64,000 nt of DNA from Brevibacillus_H sp049846925 (GCF_049846925.1 NZ_JBNCMT010000002.1:1-64000); one strand, 5' to 3'. Counted from the first letter of the stretch, positions 7,663 through 16,484 are shown. Notes: generated by a model not told the origin, from the sequence alone. Program-made: numbers and translations.

Positions 7663-7980
7663 CACGGTGGTCAAAAAAACAGTGTGTCAAAAAAACAATC
7701 AGCTACTGGTTTCTGTAAAAAACGTCTCGACGTTTTTTATAAAAAGTTGATGTGACCGCAGGTCGTCAAAAAAACAGTCAGCTGNNNNNNNNNNNNNNNN
7801 NNNNNNNNNNNNNNNNNNNNNNNNNNNNNNNNNNNNNNNNNNNNNNNNNNNNNNNNNNNNNNNNNNNNNNNNNNNNNNNNNNNNCTGGTTTCTGTAAAAA
7901 ACGTCTCGACGTTTTTTATAAAAAGTTGATGTGACCGCAGGTCGTCAAAAAAACAGTCAGCTGTTTTTTTGACACACAAT
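7663..7980. repeat. Tandem 79-bp hairpin repeat array with assembly gap
   Basis: Two identical 79-bp units lie at 7706-7784 and 7885-7963, separated by 100 Ns, so the true copy number is unknown. Each unit contains a perfect hairpin AAAAAACGTC-TC-GACGTTTTTT (7717-7738 and 7896-7917) and a smaller GACC-GCA-GGTC stem. GTCAAAAAAACA motifs recur at 7671, 7686, 7765 and 7944. The array ends in a perfect hairpin with 13-bp arms (7944-7973) built from GTCAAAAAAACAG and its complement. There are no variable spacers, so it is not a CRISPR array. No gene is seen inside. Confidence 0.85.
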
Positions 7981-8045
7981 GTTCAAACTATTCCGATAGT
8001 TGCCCTCTTGTCTATACTAAAATATGGAGCAAGGGGGTAATCGCC

Positions 8046-8759
8046 ATGCTAGAAAAGCTAGATTTACAACAAAGCTACGCAACCGAAAAAGAATATAAAT
8101 CCATGCTGAAAGAATACCAGCTAGAATTACTCACCCTGCAAAGAGAACTGCACAGTACAGGAATTCCAACAATCATCCTGTTCGAAGGTTGGGACGCCGC
8201 AGGTAAAGGTGGCACGATTCGCCGGCTGACAGAACGGATGGACCCTCGTGGTTTCCAGGTGCATTCAATCGCAGCACCCGATGGTATCGAGAAGAAGCAT
8301 CACTATTTATGGCGTTTTTGGAACCGCTTGCCTCACCAAGGCAGTGTAGGCATATTCGACAGATCCTGGTACGGACGTGTTCTGGTCGAACGGGTTGAGA
8401 AATTTGCACATGAATATGAATGGAAACGTGCCTACGACGAAATCAACCAGTTTGAAAAAATGCTGACTGATGACGGCTATCTCGTGATCAAGTTCTGGCT
8501 TCAAATATCGAAAGATGAACAGCTTCGTCGGTTTGAGGAACGTCAGAAAAATCCGTTCAAACAGTGGAAGCTGACCAAGGAGGATTGGCGAAACCGCGAA
8601 AAGTGGGACTTTTACGAAGAAGCCGTCGAAGAGATGCTGTATCGTACGAGCACGACGTACGCACCCTGGCAGCTCATTGAAGCTGAATACAAGTGGTTCG
8701 CCCGTGTGAAGGTTTTACGAACGGTTGTTGATAAAATTAAAGAACGCAAAAAGCTTTAA
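8046..8759 (+). CDS. Polyphosphate kinase 2 family protein
   Basis: PPK2 enzymes transfer phosphate between polyphosphate and nucleoside mono- or diphosphates. The 237-residue protein has one PPK2 domain with Walker A GWDAAGKGG (residues 48-56, K54) and the Walker B/lid region FDRSWYGR (104-111, D105, R106), followed by the lid helix with RFEERQKNPFKQWK. The length fits single-domain PPK2 proteins. Whether it acts on AMP or ADP cannot be decided from sequence alone. The start is ATG at 8046 with GGGGG upstream. It is a single gene, set between the repeat array and a decayed gene. Confidence 0.9.
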   Translation: MLEKLDLQQSYATEKEYKSMLKEYQLELLTLQRELHSTGIPTIILFEGWDAAGKGGTIRRLTERMDPRGFQVHSIAAPDGIEKKHHYLWRFWNRLPHQGSVGIFDRSWYGRVLVERVEKFAHEYEWKRAYDEINQFEKMLTDDGYLVIKFWLQISKDEQLRRFEERQKNPFKQWKLTKEDWRNREKWDFYEEAVEEMLYRTSTTYAPWQLIEAEYKWFARVKVLRTVVDKIKERKKL

Positions 8760-8818
8760 AAACAAAAATCCCCGCCTAAGCACGAGGATTAACAACTTCT
8801 GACAGCCCTTAAATTTCA

Positions 8819-9024
8819 TCACCTCTGTATATAAAATGTCACTTGGTAGGTTCCTTCTTCATTTGGCACAAAAGTACCATATGTGTAATAATTCTTCTTT
8901 GTTGTAGTAGTATTAATATTACTTAGGGATAACACTTTACCGTAAAAAGTTTATCGGTGCCTGTAATGAGTTTGCTGAAAGTTACTGGCTTTTCAGATGA
9001 GAAAGTATTGAATCTAACACACAA
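8819..9024 (-). pseudogene. Frameshifted remnant of a secreted-type protein
   Basis: On the minus strand two adjacent frames read as plausible protein. One gives FNTFSSEKPVTFSKLITGTDKLF, and after a one-base shift near 8943 the other continues as YGKVLSLSN through KKNYYTYGTFVPNEEGTYQ to a stop at 8819-8821. The Thr-, Tyr- and Asn-rich strands resemble the end of a beta-sandwich surface protein. No start codon or ribosome binding site remains. This may be the 3' end of a decayed gene. The family is not recognised. Confidence 0.35.
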
Positions 9025-9084
9025 AACACAGCGGCCGTCTAAGACTTTTTTTAATAAGTCCTAGTCCTGCCGCTGTGTTTTTTT
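9025..9084. terminator. Long terminator hairpin
   Basis: AACACAGCGGC pairs with GCCGCTGTGTT, and an inner stem of AAGACTTTTTT and AATAAGTC extends it. Seven Ts follow on the plus strand. It could close the ppk2 transcript on the plus strand or alaX on the minus strand. Confidence 0.75.
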
Positions 9085-9127
9085 ATCTATTTCATATCCC
9101 AGTAACTCAAGAATTCCAATCCAAAAC

Positions 9128-10333
9128 TTATTTATCGCTGGACACAATCAGCTCAAGCGCATGTTTGATGATAGTTTCTCCCGATACAGTTCCTGCTCCG
9201 CCACCTTGACCCATCTCCGGCTTGCCTCCGCCTTTGCCATCGATGAGCGGGAGCACCTGCTTCAATAGTTGTGTTGCGTCGAGTGAGATTCCTTGGCCTC
9301 TGGCAAAAACAAGCTGTGTCCGTTCCCCCTCGGAGGCTAACAGAACAACACTGTCTTCGAAGCGAGCTGTGATCGTCTGAGCCATCCGCTGCAATTCCTG
9401 CATGGATGCCTGATCAAGCACCTTCGTGATAATATGCATTCCTTGGTGAGTGATTGCCTGCTCTCTTAATTCACTGATTTCATACTCCATCAATTGAAGA
9501 CGAGCTTCTTGCAATTGGCGAGTGGAGTCTTTTTGTTCATCCAGCACACGAGTCATGTTATGCAGCAATTCTCCTTCACCACAGGTAAGCAATCGAGTGA
9601 GACTTTGCAATACGTCCATCTTATCCCGCAATAATCCAAGTACGCGTGAGCCACTTACAAAGCTAAGCCGGATTTTCCCTTTATTCCGCTCCCAACCAAT
9701 GACCTTGATCATACCGACTTCCCCGGTGAAACGAGGATGAGTTCCTCCGCACAGGTTATAGTCGAAATCTGGAATAATGACCATCCGAATATTTTCGGTA
9801 ACCGTTGGAGCTTTACGAATCGGCATTTTCGCCAATTCTTCCTGGCTTACAAACCGTGCTTCAATCGGACGGTTATTCACAACCATCTGATTCGCCACAT
9901 CTTCTACACTCCGTACCAGATCTTCCGTAAGTTCGGCAGTATCAAGATCAATGGTCACGATCTCTTTGCCTAAATGAAAGCCGATCGTTGCAATATCAGC
10001 CTGATGATAAAATGCTGCTGAAAGAATATGCTGCCCATTATGCTGCTGCATGTGGTCGAATCGTCTTGCCCAGTCGATGCGTCCCTCAATTTCCGCAACA
10101 TCCTCTGGCAGCGGACTCTCCAGATAATGTCGAATCTGTCCGTCTACTTCCTCCACTTGTGTAACACAAATGCCCTGAATCATTCCCGTGTCACAAGGCT
10201 GGCCCCCGCCTGTTGGATAAAAAGCGGTCTTGCTCAGTTCTATGTAATTTCCGATTGGATCGATCCCCCGATTGGTCACGGTGGCGTTGAATTCTTGTAT
10301 GTAAGCATCCTGGTAATATAATCTGTCTTTCAT
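9128..10333 (-). CDS. Alanyl-tRNA editing protein AlaX (long form)
   Basis: AlaX proteins hydrolyse Ser or Gly wrongly attached to tRNA-Ala, in trans to AlaRS. The 401-residue protein contains the editing core with two zinc-ligand motifs, HNGQHIL (about residues 98-104) and CGGTH (about 195-199), and the typical YPTGGGQPCD loop near residue 40. A coiled segment and a C-terminal DHHA1-like domain with the Gly-rich GGGKPEMGQGGG follow, as in AlaX-L. The ATG at 10333 has AGAGG upstream; the frame is open 13 codons earlier without a better site. It is a single gene divergent from the MOSC gene. Confidence 0.9.
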   Translation of the reverse strand: MKDRLYYQDAYIQEFNATVTNRGIDPIGNYIELSKTAFYPTGGGQPCDTGMIQGICVTQVEEVDGQIRHYLESPLPEDVAEIEGRIDWARRFDHMQQHNGQHILSAAFYHQADIATIGFHLGKEIVTIDLDTAELTEDLVRSVEDVANQMVVNNRPIEARFVSQEELAKMPIRKAPTVTENIRMVIIPDFDYNLCGGTHPRFTGEVGMIKVIGWERNKGKIRLSFVSGSRVLGLLRDKMDVLQSLTRLLTCGEGELLHNMTRVLDEQKDSTRQLQEARLQLMEYEISELREQAITHQGMHIITKVLDQASMQELQRMAQTITARFEDSVVLLASEGERTQLVFARGQGISLDATQLLKQVLPLIDGKGGGKPEMGQGGGAGTVSGETIIKHALELIVSSDK

Positions 10334-10527
10334 ACGAACCTCTTTTCTGTGGAAATTTATTCCTGATACCATTCTATTTTACTTGTTTGCAAACAACTGT
10401 ACTAATTATTCTAAGTCATGTAAACTGTGATGATCAAAACAGACTCTTACATGTCGTTCTGATAATGTAAAATGGACTTGATAACCGAAACCACCAAATA
10501 GAAATAAACAGGGAGAGAACAAGTAAA

Positions 10528-11268
10528 ATGAGTAAAGAGATTGCAACAATTAAAGAAATTATCAGGCATCCCGTCAAATCATTCCGTGGTGAGAGTGTGG
10601 CTTCTTGTTCAGTTGAAGCCTATGGACTGTATGGCGATCGGAGCCATACCTTTTTGGATGAGACAAGACCAGGCAGCTACTTAACATCTACTCAAATTCC
10701 AGCAATGCTCGAGTACAAGGCCGAATTCATCGGTGAAGAAGATTATGATACATACCCGGATGTAAAAATAACTACACCACAAGGAAACGTATATTCCTGG
10801 AACGATCAAGCGCTTCTTGAAGAAATCCAGCGTCTTGCCGACCGCCCGGTTTCACAAATGAGGTACACTCCCGATCATGTACCCGTCGGAGCCATTGATG
10901 TGGAACCCCTCACCATCACAACGGAATCGTCCATTCGCAAACTGGAAGAGCTCTGGGGGAAATCGATACACCCTCGTCGCTTCCGCTCCAATCTTTTGCT
11001 CACTCTGGATGAAGATCGTCCGTTTGCAGAAGAAGAATGGATCGGCAAACATCTGGTAGCAGGCGATGTAATCATTCGTATCACGGGCGCTGTTGATCGC
11101 TGCCCTATTATTAATATTGATCCAGATACGTTAGAAAGTGACAAATCCTTGCACAAGCTGGTACTGGATAAACGCAACAATTTCTTTTGTGTGTACGGAC
11201 AGGTTATTCGCACCGGGAAAATTAGTGTGGGAGACCGAATCGAACTTCACGATCCAGAAACCTTATAG
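10528..11268 (+). CDS. MOSC domain protein
   Basis: This 246-residue protein has the MOSC N-terminal beta-barrel segment (EIIRHPVKSFRGESV) and the C-terminal MOSC domain, with the conserved RRFRSNLLL stretch and the Cys of VDRCPIINIDP, the residue thought to carry sulfur in the family. MOSC proteins are linked to sulfur transfer to molybdenum cofactor or to reduction of N-hydroxylated compounds such as 6-hydroxylaminopurine. No reductase domain is attached. The start is ATG with GGGAGAG upstream. The substrate is unknown. It is a single gene, convergent with a GNAT gene and sharing a hairpin terminator. Confidence 0.85.
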   Translation: MSKEIATIKEIIRHPVKSFRGESVASCSVEAYGLYGDRSHTFLDETRPGSYLTSTQIPAMLEYKAEFIGEEDYDTYPDVKITTPQGNVYSWNDQALLEEIQRLADRPVSQMRYTPDHVPVGAIDVEPLTITTESSIRKLEELWGKSIHPRRFRSNLLLTLDEDRPFAEEEWIGKHLVAGDVIIRITGAVDRCPIINIDPDTLESDKSLHKLVLDKRNNFFCVYGQVIRTGKISVGDRIELHDPETL

Positions 11269-11271
11269 AAT

Positions 11272-11300
11272 GAAAAAGGAGCGTGGCAATAGCCACGCTC
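11272..11300 (-). terminator. Terminator of the GNAT gene
   Basis: GAGCGTGGC-TATT-GCCACGCTC followed by CTTTTT on the minus strand. The stem also serves the convergent MOSC gene. Confidence 0.8.
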
Positions 11301-11793
11301 ATATTGTTGCTACCATTGTCCACGACGTGCCTTCTTCGCTAACTCTTGCAAAGCCGAAGCGCTCATAGAGTCTGCGGGCAGGATTTTCCGGATTGACGCT
11401 CAAGGAAATGGACGAAATCTGATTCCTTTTTGACTGGCTAATTATTTCATGGAGTAATGACGTTCCAACACCTTTTCCCCGATGCTCAGGGAGAAGGGCA
11501 ATACCCAGGATTGGGGTACTCTCGCCTACGTATCCGTAAGTCCGGTTCAGCTCATCGAAATGGCGAATCCACACTGCTCCAAGGTTTTGATTGGCTCGAT
11601 CAGTCGCAATGAGCGCAACGTCGCCAATCCGTCCCCAATTCTCCAGACATCTTGCCAACTCTGGCTGTTTCAGAATATCTCTTGATGGCCGCTTTTCCCC
11701 TTCTGGAATGAACAAGGCTTGATACAGCATTTCCCACAGAAAAGGCAGATCCGAATCAGTAGCTGCTCGAATGTGAAAATCCGTCATTCCCAT
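11299..11793 (-). CDS. GNAT family N-acetyltransferase
   Basis: This 164-residue protein has a single GNAT fold. The acetyl-CoA pyrophosphate-binding loop is seen in LPEHRGKGVGTSLL (R/Q-x-x-G-x-G/A form), preceded by the strand TPILGIALL and followed by SLSVNPENPARRLYERFGF, the typical C-terminal motif. The substrate cannot be told. The ATG at 11793 follows GAGGGGAG; the open frame extends five codons upstream with TTG but without a fitting site. The neighbours are the MOSC gene (convergent) and a chemoreceptor gene (same strand, 32 bp upstream). Confidence 0.82.
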   Translation of the reverse strand: MGMTDFHIRAATDSDLPFLWEMLYQALFIPEGEKRPSRDILKQPELARCLENWGRIGDVALIATDRANQNLGAVWIRHFDELNRTYGYVGESTPILGIALLPEHRGKGVGTSLLHEIISQSKRNQISSISLSVNPENPARRLYERFGFARVSEEGTSWTMVATI

Positions 11794-11825
11794 CAAATCT
11801 CCCCTCAACTTATTTGAAGAGAAGC

Positions 11826-12641
11826 CTATTTTGTAGCAGTGACCAATCGATCAGCCGTCTGAGCAATATGATCAAAGGCATGATGCAATTCCTGCATGCT
11901 CGCCGAGTGCTGTTGTGTATAACTCGCAACTTGCTGAATCGTATCGTTTATTTTGATCACAGCATCCTGTATGTGTTGAAGCTGGTCGTGAATATTCTTG
12001 GCAGAGACCTTGCTTTGTTCAGCCATTTTTCGTATTTCATTCGCTACAACAGAGAACCCTCTTCCATGCTCACCAGCCCGTGCAGCTTCAATGGCCGCAT
12101 TCAGGCCCAACATATGGGATTGACTGGCAACATCCTGAACAAACGCCAAAACGGAATGAATTTCTTTAATATCGTTGATCATGTTCTCTGATTCACTTAA
12201 CAACCCTTGCAACCGGTGAGCCATATCGGCTGATGCAGATGAAACTTCTTGTGTCGTCGCTGACATTTCTTCAACCGTAGCGGATAATTCAGTGGCACTG
12301 GTGCGGAGTGTATCAATTTGCTCGGATGAAACAACAGCACAAATGACACCGATCACCTTGCCATTTTCACGAATCGGAACACCAGAGGATATATATGCCA
12401 TGCCAAACTGCTCAGGCCCCCGTTCTTCCTGAACCACTTTTCCTGTTTCAAAAGCTTTATAAGCCACTGTACCTTTAAACATCTCAATGGGTGTCCCCAC
12501 CTTTACCTTGAGATCAACCTTTTTTCCTGGCAGATAGGCAACCACCTTTTCCGTATCTGCTACCACTATACAGGCATCCTCCGGGTAAGTTAACTGGTAT
12601 GTCTCCATTGAGTTCATGATTTCCACGATCTTATGATTCAT
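11826..12641 (-). CDS. Soluble methyl-accepting chemotaxis protein (YfmS-like)
   Basis: This 271-residue receptor has no membrane segment. The first 110 residues form a small sensor domain (DACIVVADTEKVVAYLPGKKVDLKV, then GVPIRENGKVIGVICAV). The rest is a helical signalling domain with the hairpin tip that binds CheA and CheW (MLGLNAAIEAARAGEHGRG, near residues 175-193). The architecture and size resemble YfmS, a cytoplasmic chemoreceptor of Bacillus subtilis. The ligand is unknown; such sensor domains often respond to intracellular metabolites or redox state. The ATG is preceded by GAGGGGAT. It is transcribed singly or with the GNAT gene. Confidence 0.85.
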   Translation of the reverse strand: MNHKIVEIMNSMETYQLTYPEDACIVVADTEKVVAYLPGKKVDLKVKVGTPIEMFKGTVAYKAFETGKVVQEERGPEQFGMAYISSGVPIRENGKVIGVICAVVSSEQIDTLRTSATELSATVEEMSATTQEVSSASADMAHRLQGLLSESENMINDIKEIHSVLAFVQDVASQSHMLGLNAAIEAARAGEHGRGFSVVANEIRKMAEQSKVSAKNIHDQLQHIQDAVIKINDTIQQVASYTQQHSASMQELHHAFDHIAQTADRLVTATK

Positions 12642-12745
12642 ATGAATCCCCTCAATCCTGTATTTCTATTTGATATAATTATGAATAATATTTGCTTCTG
12701 TGGTGCTTTATTCTATATCGGTGGAATCAAGAAGTTTTTTAAGTC

Positions 12746-12775
12746 AAAAAAAGACGCCATAATAGCGCCTTTTTC
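12746..12775 (-). terminator. Terminator of the 64-aa gene
   Basis: AAAAAGGCGC and GCGTCTTTTTTT flank a TATTATG loop on the minus strand, directly after the stop codon at 12779. Confidence 0.8.
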
Positions 12776-12778
12776 CAT

Positions 12779-12973
12779 TTATTGTTTCTGAATTACATAC
12801 AAAATGCGGTCTATTTTTGCATCGAGTTCAGCCAGTTTGCGAAGCACTTCCTGTTTGAATTCCAGATCAATTGCCCCACCGGATACAGACTCCCGCATGT
12901 GAGAGACTTCATCACGGATTTGGTCGTTCGGAATGTTGAATAATTTGTAAGCTAATTCTTTCTTTTGTTCCAT
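12779..12973 (-). CDS. Small helical hypothetical protein (64 aa)
   Basis: The product, beginning MEQKKELAYKLFNIPNDQ, is acidic-basic and helical. Heptad-like hydrophobic spacing near the C-terminus (EVLRKLAELDAKIDRILYVI) suggests a short coiled coil. There is no signal or membrane segment. The ATG at 12973 lies after a GGGGGTGGGG stretch; an earlier GTG/ATG in the same frame is less well spaced. It has its own terminator. The family is not recognised. It sits between the chemoreceptor and the HsdS gene. Confidence 0.65.
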   Translation of the reverse strand: MEQKKELAYKLFNIPNDQIRDEVSHMRESVSGGAIDLEFKQEVLRKLAELDAKIDRILYVIQKQ

Positions 12974-13067
12974 ACGCCCCACCCCCACTTAGTTTAGTAG
13001 GATTTTTCGACGAGGGTGATCGGCTTCCTTCACTAATTTGTTACCAAAATGTGAGCATTTCAGTTCA

Positions 13068-14270
13068 CTAGACAGAAAAATGTTTTTCAACAATTGCGGC
13101 TCTGAGCGATTGCAAACAAATGGACTCTTTCATAATGTGCAACGCTTTTCTTTCACGCAAAAAGGCTTGTTGAATCTCATCTACCATTCGCGTTTGAATC
13201 GTCAGGCTTGGGCAAGGAACAGGGATCTGAAAGACCTCTCTCGCATAGATAGCCGCTACATTTGTGGTAGCTCTTTTTATCTGTCCCAGACCGGTCAACC
13301 CGTCAGGTGATTGAAGATAATAGTGGACATACCATGGATGAACTCCCTCTTTGAAACGAATCCGCATGATGTTGTTATTAAACAGATCAGGTATAGCTGA
13401 TTTGTTCGTAAAAATCGCGTTTTTGCCAACCAGCCCCCAACTGTTCCGCATATTGAGCAGGAGGTCATCATTACAAAGGGTGTATGCTTCCACTTCTTCT
13501 TCAGTCGCATGCACCTTGGTAAGATCATCCCAATCAAGCTCGCCAGCAGCAGTAATGTTGTTCATTTTAAAATAACCGTAGGGGTGATTGATCGACTGGT
13601 CCACTTGTTTACGAGCTAAACCAACCTTCGATTCCCTCACGAGTTCCCCAAAGGGCATCACATTCCAATCCGCAGATTTCCTCCGGTAGCTGGAAAATGT
13701 TTGAGCGAGAATCGATTGACGCAGCTCGTTACCTAATTCTTTCGCTTCCCTGACCAGTTGCTCGATTCGATCAAGCCTTGCCAAATCCCGCTCGATTTCG
13801 TTCACAATCTGTAACTGCTCATGCATAGACGGCAGAGGAAAGGGCAGCTTGGACAGCCTGCTTTTACTAACAATGGCAATTGTCGTAATGGAGACCTGTG
13901 CATGCAGCAACCGCTGAAAAAACGGAGTAAGTGAATAGTAATACGTATACTTCGGGAAAACAGCAGCAGAAGGAATGAGGCTGTTGATCTGCTGGTTGGT
14001 CCGCACGGGGATCCGTGTAAATGCTGATTTCCCCACTGAACCGATACAGCATACCAAGGTGGAGTTGGCTGGGATGCAAGGAACGGATTGTGCGCCCTTC
14101 TCAGTCAGGTATTCACTTGACTGCACCAACTGTTCACCCTGAGACAAGTCAGGTGGTTTGACGAAAGGGATATCTCCTCCATAACACTCTTCACACTGTC
14201 TGGAGGGGGTTGAACCTGTTATAATTTCATGCGCCTCTCCCAGTGTGACCCATTTTCGGCCAAAAGCCAT
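13068..14270 (-). CDS. hsdS: Type I restriction-modification specificity subunit HsdS
   Basis: HsdS gives sequence specificity to type I methyltransferase and restriction complexes. The 400-residue protein shows two target-recognition domains. The first runs from about residue 8 (TLGEAHEIITGSTPSR) to the first conserved helix (LPSMHEQLQIVNEIERDLARLDRIEQL). The second runs from about residue 205 (MPFGELVRES) to the second helix (PSLTIQTRMVDEIQQAFLRE). Each domain should read one half of a bipartite site. It follows hsdM with only two bases between, so the two are cotranscribed. No hsdR is present in the window, so the pair may act as a solitary methyltransferase. Confidence 0.9.
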   Translation of the reverse strand: MAFGRKWVTLGEAHEIITGSTPSRQCEECYGGDIPFVKPPDLSQGEQLVQSSEYLTEKGAQSVPCIPANSTLVCCIGSVGKSAFTRIPVRTNQQINSLIPSAAVFPKYTYYYSLTPFFQRLLHAQVSITTIAIVSKSRLSKLPFPLPSMHEQLQIVNEIERDLARLDRIEQLVREAKELGNELRQSILAQTFSSYRRKSADWNVMPFGELVRESKVGLARKQVDQSINHPYGYFKMNNITAAGELDWDDLTKVHATEEEVEAYTLCNDDLLLNMRNSWGLVGKNAIFTNKSAIPDLFNNNIMRIRFKEGVHPWYVHYYLQSPDGLTGLGQIKRATTNVAAIYAREVFQIPVPCPSLTIQTRMVDEIQQAFLRERKALHIMKESICLQSLRAAIVEKHFSV

Positions 14271-14272
14271 AA

Positions 14273-15682
14273 CTACCCCTCATCTCTTCTCGTCTTCAAA
14301 TCCTCCAGCAGTTCTTGTAAAAGCCGGGATGCCTCTTCTAGCTTACCGATCGCATTCTCTGCCAATCGGACCGGATCTGAATTATTTTCCAACGCCTGAC
14401 GGTGGAGCAATCCCAGATCGAGATTATCCCCCTGTTGGCGAATCTGCTCTCTTGAATAATACGACCATCGCTGATCTGCTATCGCATGCCGATCATTTGC
14501 ACGATACGCCTCGATAAAATCAGTAAAATACTGCTCGGTCAGTTGTACTCGCTTGCCGAAGTTGGGCATGTCTGATCGCAAATCATAAAACCATACACCC
14601 TGGGTATTCGCCTCATCACTTGTACCTCTCGTAAAAAACAACACACTGGTATGGACGCCAGTCGCATAAAAAATTCCCGTCGGCAGGCGAAGCACCGTAT
14701 GCAGATTGCACTTTTCCATCAGATCACAGCGTATCTTCTGTGCTTCATTGTCCTGAAACAACACATTGTCTGGAACAATAACAGCCGCACGTGCGGAACC
14801 ATTGGGACGGAGCGCTGAATATATGTGCTGAATAAACGCCAATTGCTTGTTAGAGGTGACAAAAGGCAAATCAGGACGAGCAGGACGTTCCCCCCCTTTT
14901 TTTGATCCAAAGGGTGGATTCGTTAAAATGACGTCCATATTCATTTGTGACTCTCTTCGGACGGCAAGGGTATCACCTAAAATGATTTGACTTTCCAATC
15001 CGTGAAGCATGGCATTCATCAAGGCAAGGCGGTGTGTATCCTGCACCAATTCACACCCGGAGAACGCTGATTGATGCTGGAATAATCTTTCCTCTTCACT
15101 GAGCTTCCTGTAATTGTTGCTTAATGCACGAACATGGCGCTCTGCTGCAATCATAAAGCCGAATGTGCCGCAGGCAGGATCGTTACAGCGGTCTCCTACC
15201 TGAGGGTTCATTAACTCTACAAGGAGCGTAACAAGTGGCCGAGGTGTAAAATATTGACCTGCCCCCGACTTCTTTTCGCTTGCATTTTTGGCGAGCAGCC
15301 CCTCATACAGGTCTCCCAACCCTTCTACAGAAGAACTGTACCAATTTCCTTCATTCATGGCTTGGATAATTTTCTCCAGGTTTCTTGGCTCGGCAATATG
15401 CGTTCTGGCTCCAGCATAGATTTCTCCAATCAAGCCTGTCCTTGTCGCACCTAATTGTGTAAGCAGGTGAGAATAGGTTTCGAGCAATTTTTCTCCTTTC
15501 AACTCAGTCAGGCGATCCCAACGAAAGGCAACAGGTAGAATGTGCTCCTGCCCTGTCTCCCGGAGCAGCTTGATAAACAGCAAATAGGTTAATTCAACAA
15601 CGTACTGATGATAGGTGATTCCGTCATCCCGCAGCACATGACAGAGATTCCACAGTTTCTGAACCAGCTCTTGCGTCTTCAT
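14273..15682 (-). CDS. hsdM: Type I N6-adenine DNA methyltransferase HsdM
   Basis: HsdM methylates adenine with S-adenosylmethionine. The 469-residue protein has the N-terminal helical HsdM domain (LWNLCHVLRDDGI), the linker with GQYFTPRPLV near residue 142, the SAM-binding motif I DPACGTFGF (168-176) and the catalytic motif IV NPPF (255-258), as in gamma-class N6-adenine methylases. The length is typical. The ATG at 15682 is the first good start. A terminator follows the upstream stalk-protein genes on the same strand, so hsdMS is probably its own unit. The restriction subunit is absent on both sides. Confidence 0.93.
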   Translation of the reverse strand: MKTQELVQKLWNLCHVLRDDGITYHQYVVELTYLLFIKLLRETGQEHILPVAFRWDRLTELKGEKLLETYSHLLTQLGATRTGLIGEIYAGARTHIAEPRNLEKIIQAMNEGNWYSSSVEGLGDLYEGLLAKNASEKKSGAGQYFTPRPLVTLLVELMNPQVGDRCNDPACGTFGFMIAAERHVRALSNNYRKLSEEERLFQHQSAFSGCELVQDTHRLALMNAMLHGLESQIILGDTLAVRRESQMNMDVILTNPPFGSKKGGERPARPDLPFVTSNKQLAFIQHIYSALRPNGSARAAVIVPDNVLFQDNEAQKIRCDLMEKCNLHTVLRLPTGIFYATGVHTSVLFFTRGTSDEANTQGVWFYDLRSDMPNFGKRVQLTEQYFTDFIEAYRANDRHAIADQRWSYYSREQIRQQGDNLDLGLLHRQALENNSDPVRLAENAIGKLEEASRLLQELLEDLKTRRDEG

Positions 15683-15721
15683 CCGTTAACCCTCTACAAG
15701 TGATTTTAGATCTATCATATC

Positions 15722-15778
15722 AAAAAAAGCTCACCCTTTCGCAGATCGCTTAACAATCTGGTGTGGATGAGCTTTCCG
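15722..15778 (-). terminator. Terminator after the stalk-domain genes
   Basis: On the minus strand AAAGCTCATCC pairs with GGGTGAGCTTT around a long loop and is followed by seven Ts, just after the stop at 15783. Confidence 0.7.
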
Positions 15779-15782
15779 GAGA

Positions 15783-16469
15783 TTACTTAACGAAAAGTGG
15801 GTTGCCTAACGCTACCGCTCTGCCTGTCAAATCGATCTTCAGCTTCACAACGCCTGTCAAATCAACTTGAATCCTGTACGGTTTCTCGAGATCGGAAGGA
15901 ATGGCTTTGCTGTCATAGACAAGCTTGTCATCACAATAAATCTTGAGGCTGCCGATGTTATCCGATTTGTTCCGTAGCCCCCATGCTTCCCCAGGAGCCA
16001 GATCAGCCACAAAGCGCTTGTATTGACCATTCAGGGCGTACTCGTAGCGAATAAACCCATCCTTGGCATCCAAACCGACTTTATATCCTGCATCTAGGGT
16101 CACGTCCCGATTAGTTGTAACTGTTTCCGAAAATTTGCTATTGTTTTCACCTGCAGCCGTTGGTTTGATGTCCTTCATATGAACCGTTTGCTCATCTACA
16201 GAGCTTCCGATGTACAGCGAATACGTCTTTGGCACATAAGTGACGGTTTTTCCTATCGCATCGGCCATAAAGCGCAAAGGAACATAGGTAGTTCCGTTAT
16301 AAATAAAGCTTTGCTGCCCTTGAGGCGGAGCCTTCACAGCCCCGTCAAAATAAAATGTGAGCGGCAAAAATGTCACATTGATTCTCGTTGCGGCAAAAGC
16401 CACGCTGGTAAACAGGATGGAACCAACGAGAAATCCCGCTGATATGTACAAGTATTTTTTCCAGTTCAT
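15783..16469 (-). CDS. Secreted stalk-domain (copper amine oxidase N-like) protein
   Basis: This 228-residue exported protein has a signal peptide (KKYLYISAGFLVGSILFTSVAFA). It is followed by a copper amine oxidase N-terminal-like stalk domain with the family signature NGTTYVPLRFMADAIGKTVTYVPKT. The C-terminal 110 residues resemble a beta-sandwich of the NPCBM type (GSLKIYCDDKLVYDSKAIPSDLEKPYRIQVDLTG region). Stalk domains in Firmicutes are thought to hold extracellular proteins at the wall; no enzymatic domain is present. A close paralogue is encoded 15 bp upstream, so the two form a tandem duplicated pair. The function is unknown. Confidence 0.75.
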   Translation of the reverse strand: MNWKKYLYISAGFLVGSILFTSVAFAATRINVTFLPLTFYFDGAVKAPPQGQQSFIYNGTTYVPLRFMADAIGKTVTYVPKTYSLYIGSSVDEQTVHMKDIKPTAAGENNSKFSETVTTNRDVTLDAGYKVGLDAKDGFIRYEYALNGQYKRFVADLAPGEAWGLRNKSDNIGSLKIYCDDKLVYDSKAIPSDLEKPYRIQVDLTGVVKLKIDLTGRAVALGNPLFVK

Positions 16470-16484
16470 CGAGCTTCCCCCTCC

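Noticed and set aside
7663..7980. CRISPR array
   Set aside because: The repeated units are directly adjacent 79-bp copies with no variable spacers, and there are no cas genes nearby.
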